Numbered from the stretch's first letter, positions 1 to 7,491 are shown. The stretch: DNA of 15,354 nucleotides from Methanobacterium sp. (GCA_028700095.1 JAQVTJ010000036.1:1-15354); one strand, 5' to 3'. Program-made: numbers and translations. The notes: generated by a model not told the origin, from the sequence alone.

Positions 1-33
1 TAAAATATAAAATTAATACTAAGGGAAACGAAG

Positions 34-237
34 ATGATAACTGTTAATGAGAACTTATGCAAGGGATGCAATATTTGCAAGGAATTTTGCCCCCATAAAG
101 TCTATGAAGAATCAAAAAACCCTAATAGTAAGGGAATTAATGTGCCTTGCCTTAAAAATAAAGAAAATTGTACAAAATGTGGTTTATGTACTCTTATGTG
201 TCCGGAGCAAGCAATAAAAGTTGATGATAAAGAATGA
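34..237 (+). CDS. korD: 2-oxoglutarate:ferredoxin oxidoreductase, delta (ferredoxin-like) subunit KorD
   Basis: This is the small iron-sulfur subunit of 2-oxoglutarate:ferredoxin oxidoreductase, which passes electrons between the TPP site of the catalytic subunits and external ferredoxin in the cytoplasm. The 67-residue protein carries two ferredoxin motifs: C9-x2-C12-x2-C15-x3-C19-P and C46-x2-C49-x2-C52-x3-C56-P, each suited to one [4Fe-4S] cluster; C39 is an extra cysteine in the linker. The protein is little more than the two cluster motifs, as usual for this subunit. The ATG at 34 follows a purine-rich but poor Shine-Dalgarno (GGGAAACGA). The stop codon overlaps the korA start (ATGA, 234-237), so translation is probably coupled. 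A TATAAAA at 6-12 could be the operon promoter, but the window starts too close to judge. Delta subunits of related oxoacid oxidoreductases look alike; the identity rests on korA, korB and korC following directly. Confidence 0.9.
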   Translation: MITVNENLCKGCNICKEFCPHKVYEESKNPNSKGINVPCLKNKENCTKCGLCTLMCPEQAIKVDDKE

Positions 238-1358
238 AGACTGAAAAATATTTTATACAAGGTAATGAAGCCTGTGCAAGAGGAGCAATTAAGGCAGGTT
301 GTAGATTTTTTGCAGGTTATCCTATAACACCTTCAACTGAAATAGCAGAAGATATGGCAATTTTCCTACCAAGAGAAGGTGGAACATTTATCCAAATGGA
401 AGATGAAATATCTGCTCTTGGAGCAGTAATTGGTGGTGTTTGGGGTGGTATGAAAGGAATGACTGCTACTTCAGGACCTGGATTTTCTCTTATGCAGGAA
501 CATATAGGATATGCAGCTATGACTGAAACTCCACTAGTTATTGTTAATATGCAAAGAGGCTCACCATCAACAGGACAACCAACAATGGCATCTCAAAGTG
601 ATATGATGCAGGCTAGATGGGGATCCCATGGAGATTATGAGATAATAGCACTTTCCCCTGCATCTGTACAGGAATGTTTTGATTTTACTGTAATGGCATT
701 TAACCTTGCAGAAAAATATAGGGTTCCTGTAATGGTAATGGCAGATGAAATTGTTGGTCATATGCGTGAAAAAATAGAAATACCAGAAAAAACTAAGATA
801 ACACCTAGATCCATGCCAACTGAGGGACCTGAAACTTTTTTACCATATAAAGCAGATCCAGAAGGAACAGCTCCAATGCCTGCATTTGGAGATGGATATA
901 AACTGCTTATAACAGGCCTTACACATGATGAAAGAGGTTATCCTGATGCATCAAGCCCACAAGCCCATTCAAAACTTGTTAATCGTCTTTGTAATAAAAT
1001 TATTTCCAAAACTGATGAAATTGCAATGGTAAAAACCATGTTTACAGAGGATGCAGATGTTCTTATTGTATCTTATGGAGCACCTTCAAGATCTTTGAGT
1101 ACAGCTGTTAAAAAAGCAAGGGAAGATGGTGTAAAAGCAGGTTATATAAAACTTGAAACTGTATGGCCATTTCCTGAAAATATACTACAAAAAGCAGCTG
1201 AAAATACCAGTAGAGTTATTGTAGTTGAAATGAACCTAGGACAAATCTTTTATGAAGTTCAAAGAGTTTTAAAAAACCATAAAGTAGAAATTCTACCCAA
1301 AATAGGTGGAGAAATGCATAAACCTGATGAAATACTTGAAAAAATAGAGAAAGGCTAA
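234..1358 (+). CDS. korA: 2-oxoglutarate:ferredoxin oxidoreductase, alpha subunit KorA
   Basis: Catalytic alpha subunit of the cytoplasmic KOR complex, which interconverts 2-oxoglutarate plus CoA with succinyl-CoA, CO2 and reduced ferredoxin. In methanogens it runs in the carboxylating direction to make 2-oxoglutarate for glutamate. The 374-residue protein begins with the pyrimidine-binding domain of the oxoacid oxidoreductase superfamily; the hallmark GYPITPST lies at residues 28-35, followed by a glycine-rich stretch with the TSGPGFSLM motif near residue 80. The C-terminal third carries the second alpha domain (VIVSYGAPSRS region) expected of KorA. Length fits the family. The start overlaps the korD stop by ATGA with only a weak Shine-Dalgarno, so translation probably depends on korD. 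PorA or VorA paralogues are the alternatives, but the D-A-B-C order with sucC downstream argues for the 2-oxoglutarate enzyme. Confidence 0.93.
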   Translation: MKTEKYFIQGNEACARGAIKAGCRFFAGYPITPSTEIAEDMAIFLPREGGTFIQMEDEISALGAVIGGVWGGMKGMTATSGPGFSLMQEHIGYAAMTETPLVIVNMQRGSPSTGQPTMASQSDMMQARWGSHGDYEIIALSPASVQECFDFTVMAFNLAEKYRVPVMVMADEIVGHMREKIEIPEKTKITPRSMPTEGPETFLPYKADPEGTAPMPAFGDGYKLLITGLTHDERGYPDASSPQAHSKLVNRLCNKIISKTDEIAMVKTMFTEDADVLIVSYGAPSRSLSTAVKKAREDGVKAGYIKLETVWPFPENILQKAAENTSRVIVVEMNLGQIFYEVQRVLKNHKVEILPKIGGEMHKPDEILEKIEKG

Positions 1359-1389
1359 TAATTCCATTGGGAATCATATAACCTATTAG
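1355..1389 (+). repeat. Nested inverted repeat at the korA stop codon
   Basis: Two nested inverted repeats sit at the korA-korB junction: an inner ATTCC (1361-1365) with GGAAT (1370-1374) around a 4-nt loop, and an outer CTAATA (1355-1360) with TATTAG (1384-1389). The outer left arm covers the korA stop codon. The stems are short and mostly A/T, so stability would be modest. It may be an RNA processing or attenuation element; function is inference only. Confidence 0.4.
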
Positions 1390-1407
1390 TATTAATGAAT
1401 AACATTC

Positions 1408-1416
1408 TTATAAAAA
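1408..1416 (+). promoter_or_regulatory. Candidate internal promoter (TATA box) ahead of korB
   Basis: TTATAAAAA lies in the 102-nt gap between korA and the likely korB start. With archaeal TATA-to-start spacing, transcription would begin near 1438, leaving a leader of about 23 nt that includes the GGAGATGA Shine-Dalgarno at 1448-1455. The region is AT-rich, so chance resemblance is possible. Confidence 0.35.
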
Positions 1417-1460
1417 CATATATATTTTTTATGGATGATCGTAATATGGAGATGAGAAAG

Positions 1461-2327
1461 ATGGATAAAACGAATCCAAATCGTTTTATGAAATACTTAC
1501 GAACTGAAAGACTTCCTAATATATTCTGTGCAGGATGTGGTAATGGAATTATTATGAACACATTTTTTAATGCCATAGAACTAGCTGGAATTGATTTTGA
1601 TAATATTGCCCTTGTATCTGGAATTGGATGTTCATCAAGAGTTCCAGGATATATCAAAACAGATTCATTACACACCACACATGGACGTCCAATTACATTT
1701 GCAACAGGACTTAAACTTGCAAATCCAGAACTTGATGTTGTTGTATTTACTGGAGATGGAGATGCAGCAGCCATAGGTGGAAATCATCTGATACATGGTT
1801 CAAGAAGAAATATAAATATCACAGTTATTTGTATAAATAATAGTATATATGGAATGACAGGTGGTCAAATAAGTCCAACCTCTCCAACTGGAAGTTATGG
1901 GAGTACAGCGCCATTTGGTGCCATTGAAAAACCATTTAACCTAGCAGAACTTACCCAAGCTGCAGGTGCCACATATGTTGCAAGATGGACAACAGCACAT
2001 CCAGTACAGCTTTCAAATGCTATTAAAAAAGGATTAAAAAATAAAGGATTTTCTTTTATAGAAGCAGTTTCCCAATGTCCCACATATTTTGGACGTAAAA
2101 ATAAAATGAAAACCGCAGTATCAATGATGCAATGGATGAAAGACCAATCAATCCTTAAAAGACAGGCAGACAAATTAGAAATAGCCGAACTAGAAGGTAA
2201 ACTTATAATTGGAGAATTCCAAAATAAAAAAGAACCAGAGTACAGTGAAAATATTTGTAAACTCATAAAAGCTAAATGCACATCAAAAAAACCTTCTTCA
2301 ATTAGATCAGCATACCAGGAGGATTGA
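1461..2327 (+). CDS. korB: 2-oxoglutarate:ferredoxin oxidoreductase, beta (TPP-binding) subunit KorB
   Basis: Beta subunit of KOR, which binds thiamine pyrophosphate and the catalytic-site [4Fe-4S] cluster. Counting from the ATG at 1461, the protein has 288 residues. FCAGCGNG carries the first cluster cysteines (C23, C26), SGIGCSSRVPGY gives the next conserved cysteine, and GDGDAAAIGGNH from residue 98 with the later INNSIYGMTGGQ is the TPP/Mg2+ motif. The reading frame is open upstream to an ATG at 1395, with others at 1431, 1446 and 1452. I chose 1461 because GGAGATGA (1448-1455), one mismatch from GGAGGTGA, sits at a normal distance, and because the family begins shortly before the RxxRLPxIFCAGCGNG block. 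The segment before it also overlaps a TATA-like element. ATG 1446, with TGATC upstream, is the main alternative. The korC ribosome-binding site lies inside the 3' end of this gene. Confidence 0.92.
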   Translation: MDKTNPNRFMKYLRTERLPNIFCAGCGNGIIMNTFFNAIELAGIDFDNIALVSGIGCSSRVPGYIKTDSLHTTHGRPITFATGLKLANPELDVVVFTGDGDAAAIGGNHLIHGSRRNINITVICINNSIYGMTGGQISPTSPTGSYGSTAPFGAIEKPFNLAELTQAAGATYVARWTTAHPVQLSNAIKKGLKNKGFSFIEAVSQCPTYFGRKNKMKTAVSMMQWMKDQSILKRQADKLEIAELEGKLIIGEFQNKKEPEYSENICKLIKAKCTSKKPSSIRSAYQED

Positions 2328-2328
2328 A

Positions 2329-2877
2329 ATGCGTAAAGATATTAGAATAGCTGGTTTTGGTGGACAGGGAATTATATTGGCAGGAATTGTTATTGGAAAA
2401 GCAGCAGCATTACATGATGGTATACATGCTGTTCAAACACAGTCATACGGACCAGAAGCAAGGGGTGGTGCTTCAAGAACAGAGATAGTTGTAAGTGATG
2501 AGGAAGTAGATTATCCCAAGGTACAAAATCCTGATATATTTGTTGCAATGTCACAAACAGCATTAATTACATATCTTAATGATCTTAAAGATGGTGGCAC
2601 CCTAATAATAGATCCTGATATTGTATCAGAGAAAGAAATATTACCATTTATAAAGAAACATAAAATAAAACTTTACAAAGCTCCAGCAACCAAAACAGCA
2701 TCAGAAGAAATAGGAATAAAAATAGTTGCAAATATTGTTATGATTGGAGCTATAACAAAAATAACCAAGGTAGTCTCTCAAGAAGCTGCAAAAATATCTA
2801 TAACAGAAAGTGTTCCACCTGGAACAGAGAAAAAAAACCTAGCAGCATTTGAAGCAGGTTTAAAACTAGCTCATTAG
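2329..2877 (+). CDS. korC: 2-oxoglutarate:ferredoxin oxidoreductase, gamma subunit KorC
   Basis: Gamma subunit of KOR, completing the four-subunit enzyme. The 182-residue protein has the family signature AGFGGQGI at residues 8-15 and YGPEARGG at residues 40-47, both typical of the gamma domain of pyruvate/2-oxoacid ferredoxin oxidoreductases, in which the domain contributes to the CoA side of the active site. The ATG follows the korB stop by one base, and a strong AGGAGG (2317-2322) within the korB end precedes it, so it is cotranscribed and probably translationally coupled. The length matches separate archaeal gamma subunits. Together with korD, korA and korB it makes a complete enzyme with nothing missing or broken. 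Confidence 0.92.
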   Translation: MRKDIRIAGFGGQGIILAGIVIGKAAALHDGIHAVQTQSYGPEARGGASRTEIVVSDEEVDYPKVQNPDIFVAMSQTALITYLNDLKDGGTLIIDPDIVSEKEILPFIKKHKIKLYKAPATKTASEEIGIKIVANIVMIGAITKITKVVSQEAAKISITESVPPGTEKKNLAAFEAGLKLAH

Positions 2878-2882
2878 ATAAA

Positions 2883-2896
2883 TTTTTTTTTGGGGG
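2883..2896 (+). promoter_or_regulatory. T9 tract joined to the sucC ribosome-binding site
   Basis: Between korC and sucC a run of nine T (2883-2891) runs directly into GGGGG (2892-2896), 9 nt before the sucC ATG. GGGGGTTAT resembles the archaeal Shine-Dalgarno GGAGGTGAT. Oligo-T runs terminate archaeal RNA polymerase, so this tract might reduce read-through into sucC, or its RNA copy could simply keep the ribosome-binding site unfolded. Confidence 0.45.
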
Positions 2897-2905
2897 TTAT
2901 TTAAT

Positions 2906-4012
2906 ATGAAAATTCATGAATATATAGCCAAGGACATGTTCAAGGATGAAGGAATACCAATACCCAACAGTAAAATGGTAAAAACTCCTGAAGATGCTAA
3001 AAAAGCTGCTATTAAAATTGGAAAACCTGTTGCAATAAAATCCCAAATACTTGTAGGTGGTAGGGGAAAAGCCGGAGGAATACAGTTTGCTGATAAACCT
3101 GATGAAGTATATAATAAAACCAAAGAAATTCTAGGTTCAATAGTTAAAGATGAATTAGTAGAAATGGTATTAATTGAAGAAAAAATAGAGATACAAGCAG
3201 AATATTATATAAGTGTGGTACTAGACAGAGCAGCAAAAAAACCCCTTATCATGGCAAGCATGTCTGGTGGTGTTGATATTGAAAAAGTAGCAAGGAAAAC
3301 ACCAGATAAAATAGTAAAATATTATTTAAATCCTCTAGATAAATTTTTACCATATCAAGGCAGGGAAATTGCAATTAAAATGGGTATTCCAAACATCCTT
3401 ATCCCAAAGGTAGGTATGATTATTTGGAAACTTTTCAATGTATTCCAGAAATATGATGCAACCATAGCAGAAATAAATCCTCTTGTAATAAATGCAAATA
3501 ATATAATTGCAGCAGATGCAAAACTAGAAATTGATGATGATGCTATTTACAGACAAAAAGAACTTACAATATTGGAAAATATAACAAAAGATGAATTTGC
3601 ATATATAAAACTTGAAGGAAATATTGCAGTTATTGGTAATGGTGCAGGACTCACTTTAAGTGGAATGGACATGTTAAAACTCTACGGAGGAGAACCAGCC
3701 ACATTTCTAGATATAGGTGGAGGATCTTCAAGAGAAAATATAGCAAAAGCATTAAATATTGTAATATCTGATCCTGATGTTAAAACAATATTTTTAAATG
3801 TACTTGGCGGAATAACAAGAGCAGATGATGTTGCAAAAGGAGTATTAGATGTTTTAAACAATTCTAAACGATATATTCCACTGGTTATACGGTTAACAGG
3901 TACCAATGAAGAAGAAGGTCAGGAAATACTTAAAGAAGCTGGTGTTTTATATGAAACATCCATGGAAGCAGCTGCAAAAAAAGCTGTGGAACTTTGTAAA
4001 AACATTGAATAA
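2906..4012 (+). CDS. sucC: Succinyl-CoA synthetase (ADP-forming), beta subunit SucC
   Basis: Beta subunit of succinate-CoA ligase, which makes succinyl-CoA from succinate, CoA and ATP; that product is the substrate of the KOR complex encoded upstream, so the five genes cover two consecutive steps of the incomplete reductive TCA path. The 368-residue protein starts with an ATP-grasp domain (MKIHEYIAKDMF, then the glycine-rich VGGRGKAGG ending at residue 58) and has AEINPLVI before residue 200. The C-terminal ligase-CoA domain shows GNGAGLTLSGMD, FLDIGGGSS and LNVLGGITRADDVAKG. It is somewhat shorter than E. coli SucC but complete. Its partner sucD, which carries the phosphohistidine, is not in this window. 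The gene begins 28 nt after korC and is followed by two oligo-T runs. Nucleotide preference (ATP or GTP) cannot be told from the sequence. Confidence 0.93.
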   Translation: MKIHEYIAKDMFKDEGIPIPNSKMVKTPEDAKKAAIKIGKPVAIKSQILVGGRGKAGGIQFADKPDEVYNKTKEILGSIVKDELVEMVLIEEKIEIQAEYYISVVLDRAAKKPLIMASMSGGVDIEKVARKTPDKIVKYYLNPLDKFLPYQGREIAIKMGIPNILIPKVGMIIWKLFNVFQKYDATIAEINPLVINANNIIAADAKLEIDDDAIYRQKELTILENITKDEFAYIKLEGNIAVIGNGAGLTLSGMDMLKLYGGEPATFLDIGGGSSRENIAKALNIVISDPDVKTIFLNVLGGITRADDVAKGVLDVLNNSKRYIPLVIRLTGTNEEEGQEILKEAGVLYETSMEAAAKKAVELCKNIE

Positions 4013-4023
4013 ACCCTTTAACC

Positions 4024-4053
4024 TTTTTTTTATATAATTTCCAACTTTTTTTT
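4024..4053 (+). terminator. Oligo-T terminator after sucC
   Basis: Two runs of eight T (4024-4031 and 4046-4053) follow the sucC stop by 11 and 33 nt. Archaeal RNA polymerase terminates at such tracts without needing a hairpin, and the next gene is on the opposite strand. Confidence 0.6.
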
Positions 4054-4067
4054 ATTAAAATAATAAG

Positions 4068-4073
4068 AAAAAA
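4068..4073 (-). terminator. Weak oligo-T terminator after the membrane protein gene
   Basis: Six A on the plus strand read as TTTTTT on the minus strand, about 14 nt beyond the stop of the minus-strand membrane protein gene. It is the only T run in the convergent gap that suits that gene and is shorter than the sucC ones. Confidence 0.35.
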
Positions 4074-4086
4074 TTTATTTATTAAA

Positions 4087-5169
4087 TTAAATATTTCTTT
4101 TAATACTGAGTATATGGGCCATTATAAGTGCTGAAAGGAATATATAAACTAACATTGCAATTCCATTAAATGTTCTGTTAAATAAGAACAATGCAATTAT
4201 ACTTTGTGATAAAAACCCAGTTAAAGAACCAATTAAAAGAGCTTCTCTTCCTAAATACATTCTACTTCCATTTTTACGTTTACTACGATAATTTCTAAGT
4301 ATATAAAATCCTGTTAATGTAACAATCATAATCCATATCATAAGTGCTAAAAGACCACCATATCCAAAATCAAATGCAACACCAAAAATTCCAGGTAACA
4401 TATAATCTATAGCATCTTTCTTTACAACTAATATACCTGCAAATAATGGAAATGGAAGGGTAAAAAGATTTATTAGATTCATTGGCATTGATAAAAAACC
4501 ATCAGAACCGCCATGGCAAGCAACTCCCCAGAAACATGAACCTATTTTATGTCCGAAAAATGTTGTATTTTTTATAACCAGAGACAAACTAGGCATTGCA
4601 AATTCTTCAACCCTTGCTATACGTAAAAGAGGGCTTAAAATTGGAGTATTAATTATTTTTGAAAAAATTTCCAACACACCAAAACCTGCTAATCCTGCAC
4701 CCATAACAACCAACACACGTTTCATAGTTATGGTAGATGTTCTTCTGAAACTTTTAGACATTATTAATGTACCTAAAAACCATCCAAGTAACCATAATAA
4801 GAGAAAAGATCTATGCATCATCCCACCAGCAACAGCTATTATAAAGAATAACATTACTGAAACAGCTTTAATTGATGATGATTTAATATCCACTTCTGTT
4901 AATAAATTAGCAGAAGCAGATAATGTTGCCCAGGAAAAAACTGCCAAGGGACCAAATGGATGTGTAAACTCATGATGTGACACAAATGGAAGAAAAAGAA
5001 AAGCAGTGTCAATAATAAAGATTCCAGCAAGCACAACAGTTAATGCTAATGCAAGAAACAAAACTAAACTCAATGGAATTGCAACAATATTAAAGAGAAG
5101 CAACACACCAACATGTATCATTATTGCAACTTCTAATATGAACTGAAGATGATTTTCTGCTATTAACAT
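4087..5169 (-). CDS. Polytopic membrane protein of unknown function
   Basis: I do not recognise the family of this 360-residue protein. It is very hydrophobic, with probable membrane segments near residues 10-30, 31-53, 101-118, 120-137, 151-168, 232-249, 257-290 (perhaps two), 308-330 and 334-354, so about nine or ten. Between the second and third lies SHHEFTHPFGPL (64-74), rich in histidine and aromatics and a candidate functional or metal-binding loop. A second polar loop (about 200-230) contains two cysteines (C212, C218) and a histidine (H219). Basic loops (RSKRKN near 295-300; the C-terminal KR) suggest where the cytoplasmic face lies. The ATG at 5169 is preceded by AGTGATAT, a fair match to the archaeal Shine-Dalgarno, and by an AT-rich TATA-like stretch near 5202. 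It lies 118 nt downstream of the DUF1002 gene on the same strand, so the two may share a transcript. No transporter, enzyme or secretion signature is visible. Confidence 0.75.
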   Translation of the reverse strand: MLIAENHLQFILEVAIMIHVGVLLLFNIVAIPLSLVLFLALALTVVLAGIFIIDTAFLFLPFVSHHEFTHPFGPLAVFSWATLSASANLLTEVDIKSSSIKAVSVMLFFIIAVAGGMMHRSFLLLWLLGWFLGTLIMSKSFRRTSTITMKRVLVVMGAGLAGFGVLEIFSKIINTPILSPLLRIARVEEFAMPSLSLVIKNTTFFGHKIGSCFWGVACHGGSDGFLSMPMNLINLFTLPFPLFAGILVVKKDAIDYMLPGIFGVAFDFGYGGLLALMIWIMIVTLTGFYILRNYRSKRKNGSRMYLGREALLIGSLTGFLSQSIIALFLFNRTFNGIAMLVYIFLSALIMAHILSIKRNI

Positions 5170-5287
5170 AATATATCACTAGAAATCTTTTTAAGATATT
5201 ATAATTTATTTTTAAGATTATTATTACAAATTTCTTATAATAATATATATTCTATTTGTATATCCAGAATCTTAATTCATAACTATT

Positions 5288-6154
5288 TTATTGTACGAAT
5301 ATAAGGTTATATAAATAAGTGTAGATACTGCGAAGATAGTTCATTATCTGTTCAATAATTCCACCAGCCTGTGTTGCTTGACTTGTAACACTTTGAAGTT
5401 TATTTTTAAAATCAGTTAAACTTGACTGTGCTTGCTGAGAATTTGCAAGTGTATTTGCAATTTGTTGTGCCTGTTGATCAGATAAATTAATATTCATAGT
5501 ATTAGCTATGTTAATTACTATTACCTTAATTTGAGCAGGGTCTTGAAGATTCTGATTTTGAACCTGGTCCATTGCCTTTGAAAATAGTTCTGCTATTTTA
5601 TCAGGACTTTGTCCTGTTTGATTTATAATTTGTGTTTCAGTGTAAAGCTCTTCTGTAGCTGCTTTTTTGGCCTGATCTGGTATTGGAGTTCCTACAGCTA
5701 CTTCATATGATTCAAGCACACCTGCAAGGGCAGCTTCTCCAGATGCAGAAATAGGGGATGATACAACAACATATCCGTTATTTATGCCTGTGGCTTTTAA
5801 TGCATTGGCATACATTTTAGATTTAACAACTGTTATTTTACTGGTGTCAACAACCACATTAATACCTTGACTATAACTTAGATCAACCATTGCACAGGAA
5901 AAGATTTGATTTGAAGGATATGTTCTTCCAGTTATATTCTTGGATATTGCATTAACTTCAGAGGCTGTAACAACCTTGTAACTAGCATCACTAATATTTT
6001 TATTTGTTTTAGATTGGAAATAAATGTTCATAGGATTTTTCCAATTAGCATTTGTATAAGTTGTTTCTCCATAGGTTATTGCAAAACCTGAAACACCATA
6101 AATCGGAGTTATTACCATCATTATCACAATCAATATCAGTGCCAATTTTTTCAT
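5288..6154 (-). CDS. Secreted DUF1002 (YpuA-like) protein
   Basis: The 288-residue protein begins with a typical Sec signal peptide (MKKL then a hydrophobic run to about residue 20) and should be exported. The middle resembles DUF1002, the family of Bacillus YpuA, whose molecular function is unknown as far as I recall. The region from about 105 to 152 has the family layout: ITVVKSKMYANALKATGI, then a beta strand, then SSPISASGEAALAGVLESYE. About residues 160-262 are polar, glutamine-rich and probably helical; the last 25 residues (IIEQIMNYLRSIYTYLYN) are hydrophobic and aromatic, perhaps membrane- or surface-associating. The ATG at 6154 has GGTGAT four bases upstream, a good Shine-Dalgarno, and a TATA-like CTATAATTTA near 6199. 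No strong T-run follows the stop, so read-through into the membrane protein gene is possible. The family call rests on pattern memory, not a search. Confidence 0.72.
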   Translation of the reverse strand: MKKLALILIVIMMVITPIYGVSGFAITYGETTYTNANWKNPMNIYFQSKTNKNISDASYKVVTASEVNAISKNITGRTYPSNQIFSCAMVDLSYSQGINVVVDTSKITVVKSKMYANALKATGINNGYVVVSSPISASGEAALAGVLESYEVAVGTPIPDQAKKAATEELYTETQIINQTGQSPDKIAELFSKAMDQVQNQNLQDPAQIKVIVINIANTMNINLSDQQAQQIANTLANSQQAQSSLTDFKNKLQSVTSQATQAGGIIEQIMNYLRSIYTYLYNLIFVQ

Positions 6155-6428
6155 ACTATCACCATTTACTCTAATTCAATTAATCTATACTTAAATTATA
6201 GTTATTAAATCTCCTTCATACTATGATCCATACACTAATTAAAGTTATTGTTCAACCCTTTTTAAAGCCTTAAAATTTCTTTCAAACTATTATAGTTTAA
6301 TTAATTGTACCTTAAACAAATTGGGACCTTTTTAACATATTTTTGAGATAAATCCATAAATTAATTTTATATTAATATTAATATCAAATAATTTTTTTTT
6401 TATCTATTATTATATTTAGAACAAATTT

Positions 6429-7343
6429 CTAGGCTAATAAAACAACCCTACTTTCAGAGGCACTGTTAACAATTTCACGATCACATAACCTGCCAATAGA
6501 TTCAGCAAAGTTTTGTACATCATTAAATGAAGGCATATTTTCTAGTAAAAGTCTATCTCTAGAACTTCCCACATACATATATGCTTTGATCTCAATAAAA
6601 TCAGGATTACTTTTTTTAATTATATCTGCATATTCTTCAGGATTTTTCATATTATAATCCTTAACACATGTTGTTCTCAACACTTTTCTACAGTTAAAAC
6701 TTGATAAAAGATCTAATGATTTATTTAAAAGTTCCCATCCTTTTGAAATTTGAGGCTGACATAATTTATTATAAACTTCTTTATTAGGAGCATCTAATGA
6801 TATATATAACTGTGTAGGTTCTTTTTCAAGATTTTCAAGTTTAGATGGTGTCATTCCATTGGTTACAAGAAATGTTGTGAAATTTCTGTGAATAAATTCA
6901 GATATTAAATCATTTATACCTGGATAAAGCATTGGTTCCCCTGCAAGAGATATTGCAGCATTTCTTGGAGTCTGGGATTCTTTAAGTTTTTTCTTATTTA
7001 CAAGTGAATTACCAAAAAAACCACATAATAAATTTCTCTGAACAGCTATACAATCATCTATAATAACCTTTGGTTCATCAAAATTCTCATCCCACTCTGT
7101 TTTAGTAATAGAAATATCTCTCCAACAAAATAAACATTTCTGATGACAAAAAGGTATGCTAGGAGACATTTGAAGACATCTATGGCTTTCAATTCCATAA
7201 AATTTTTCTTTATAACATACTCCTTCATCTAAAAGACTTTTTTTAGTCCAGTGACATACCTTAGCTGCTGCATGTTTTAAATTTCCTGCAAATCTATACC
7301 CCTTTTTTTCAAGGGCTTTTATTTGAATTTCTGTAAGTGTCAT
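6429..7343 (-). CDS. taw1: tRNA 4-demethylwyosine synthase (radical SAM) Taw1
   Basis: Taw1 (TYW1 homologue) builds the tricyclic 4-demethylwyosine on N1-methylguanosine-37 of tRNA-Phe from pyruvate by radical SAM chemistry, helping to hold the reading frame. The 304-residue protein shows the radical SAM motif C66-x3-C70-x2-C73 in PFCHQKCLFCWR. Three further cysteines, C30, C43 and C56, match the second [4Fe-4S] cluster of Taw1; the spacings 13-13-10-4-3 equal those I recall for characterised archaeal Taw1. SLAGEPMLYP, FLVTNGMTP and LYISLDAPN are the expected SAM and substrate-side motifs. There is no flavodoxin domain, as in archaeal but not eukaryotic forms. No clear Shine-Dalgarno precedes the ATG; instead a TATATAA centred about 27 nt upstream suggests a leaderless transcript. 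It stands alone, divergent from tpiA. Confidence 0.93.
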   Translation of the reverse strand: MTLTEIQIKALEKKGYRFAGNLKHAAAKVCHWTKKSLLDEGVCYKEKFYGIESHRCLQMSPSIPFCHQKCLFCWRDISITKTEWDENFDEPKVIIDDCIAVQRNLLCGFFGNSLVNKKKLKESQTPRNAAISLAGEPMLYPGINDLISEFIHRNFTTFLVTNGMTPSKLENLEKEPTQLYISLDAPNKEVYNKLCQPQISKGWELLNKSLDLLSSFNCRKVLRTTCVKDYNMKNPEEYADIIKKSNPDFIEIKAYMYVGSSRDRLLLENMPSFNDVQNFAESIGRLCDREIVNSASESRVVLLA

Positions 7344-7366
7344 TTATAATCGGTTTACCATTTTTT

Positions 7367-7373
7367 TTATATA
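7367..7373 (-). promoter_or_regulatory. TATA box of taw1, placed for a leaderless mRNA
   Basis: On the minus strand TATATAA occupies 7373 to 7367, preceded by an A-rich BRE-like stretch. Its centre is about 27 nt from the A of the taw1 start codon, the usual archaeal TATA-to-transcription-start distance, so the transcript would begin at or next to the ATG. Confidence 0.5.
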
Positions 7374-7481
7374 TTTTTGAAAAATTATTTTAATCTAACT
7401 TTTAATAGACTTTTCTATCATGTATATAATTATATTATAATATAACCCAGATCTTTTATAAAAAAAAATAATATCACAATA

Positions 7482-7491
7482 TTTTTATATC
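7482..7491 (+). promoter_or_regulatory. Candidate tpiA-pgk promoter
   Basis: In the 207-nt gap between the divergent taw1 and tpiA genes, TTTTTATATC fits the archaeal TATA consensus TTTAWATA and would place the tpiA transcript start near 7513. TTTTATAAAA at 7454-7463 and TTATATATTT at 7522-7531 are rivals in the same AT-rich stretch, so the exact box is uncertain. Confidence 0.35.

Noticed and set aside
1395..1460. 22-residue N-terminal extension of KorB from ATG 1395
   Set aside because: It overlaps a TATA-like element, lacks a Shine-Dalgarno, and the 288-residue form fits the family better.
1355..1774. 139-codon minus-strand open frame opposite korB
   Set aside because: Antisense shadow of a well-supported gene; the protein is unconvincing and has no promoter or Shine-Dalgarno.
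4730..4975. 81-codon plus-strand open frame inside the minus-strand membrane protein gene
   Set aside because: Overlaps a long hydrophobic coding frame on the other strand and has no recognisable domain.
6155..6428. Gap between the DUF1002 gene and taw1 as a site for a small gene or RNA
   Set aside because: Only AT-rich sequence with a T10 run (6392-6401) and short A/T words; no ORF with a ribosome-binding site and no stable fold.
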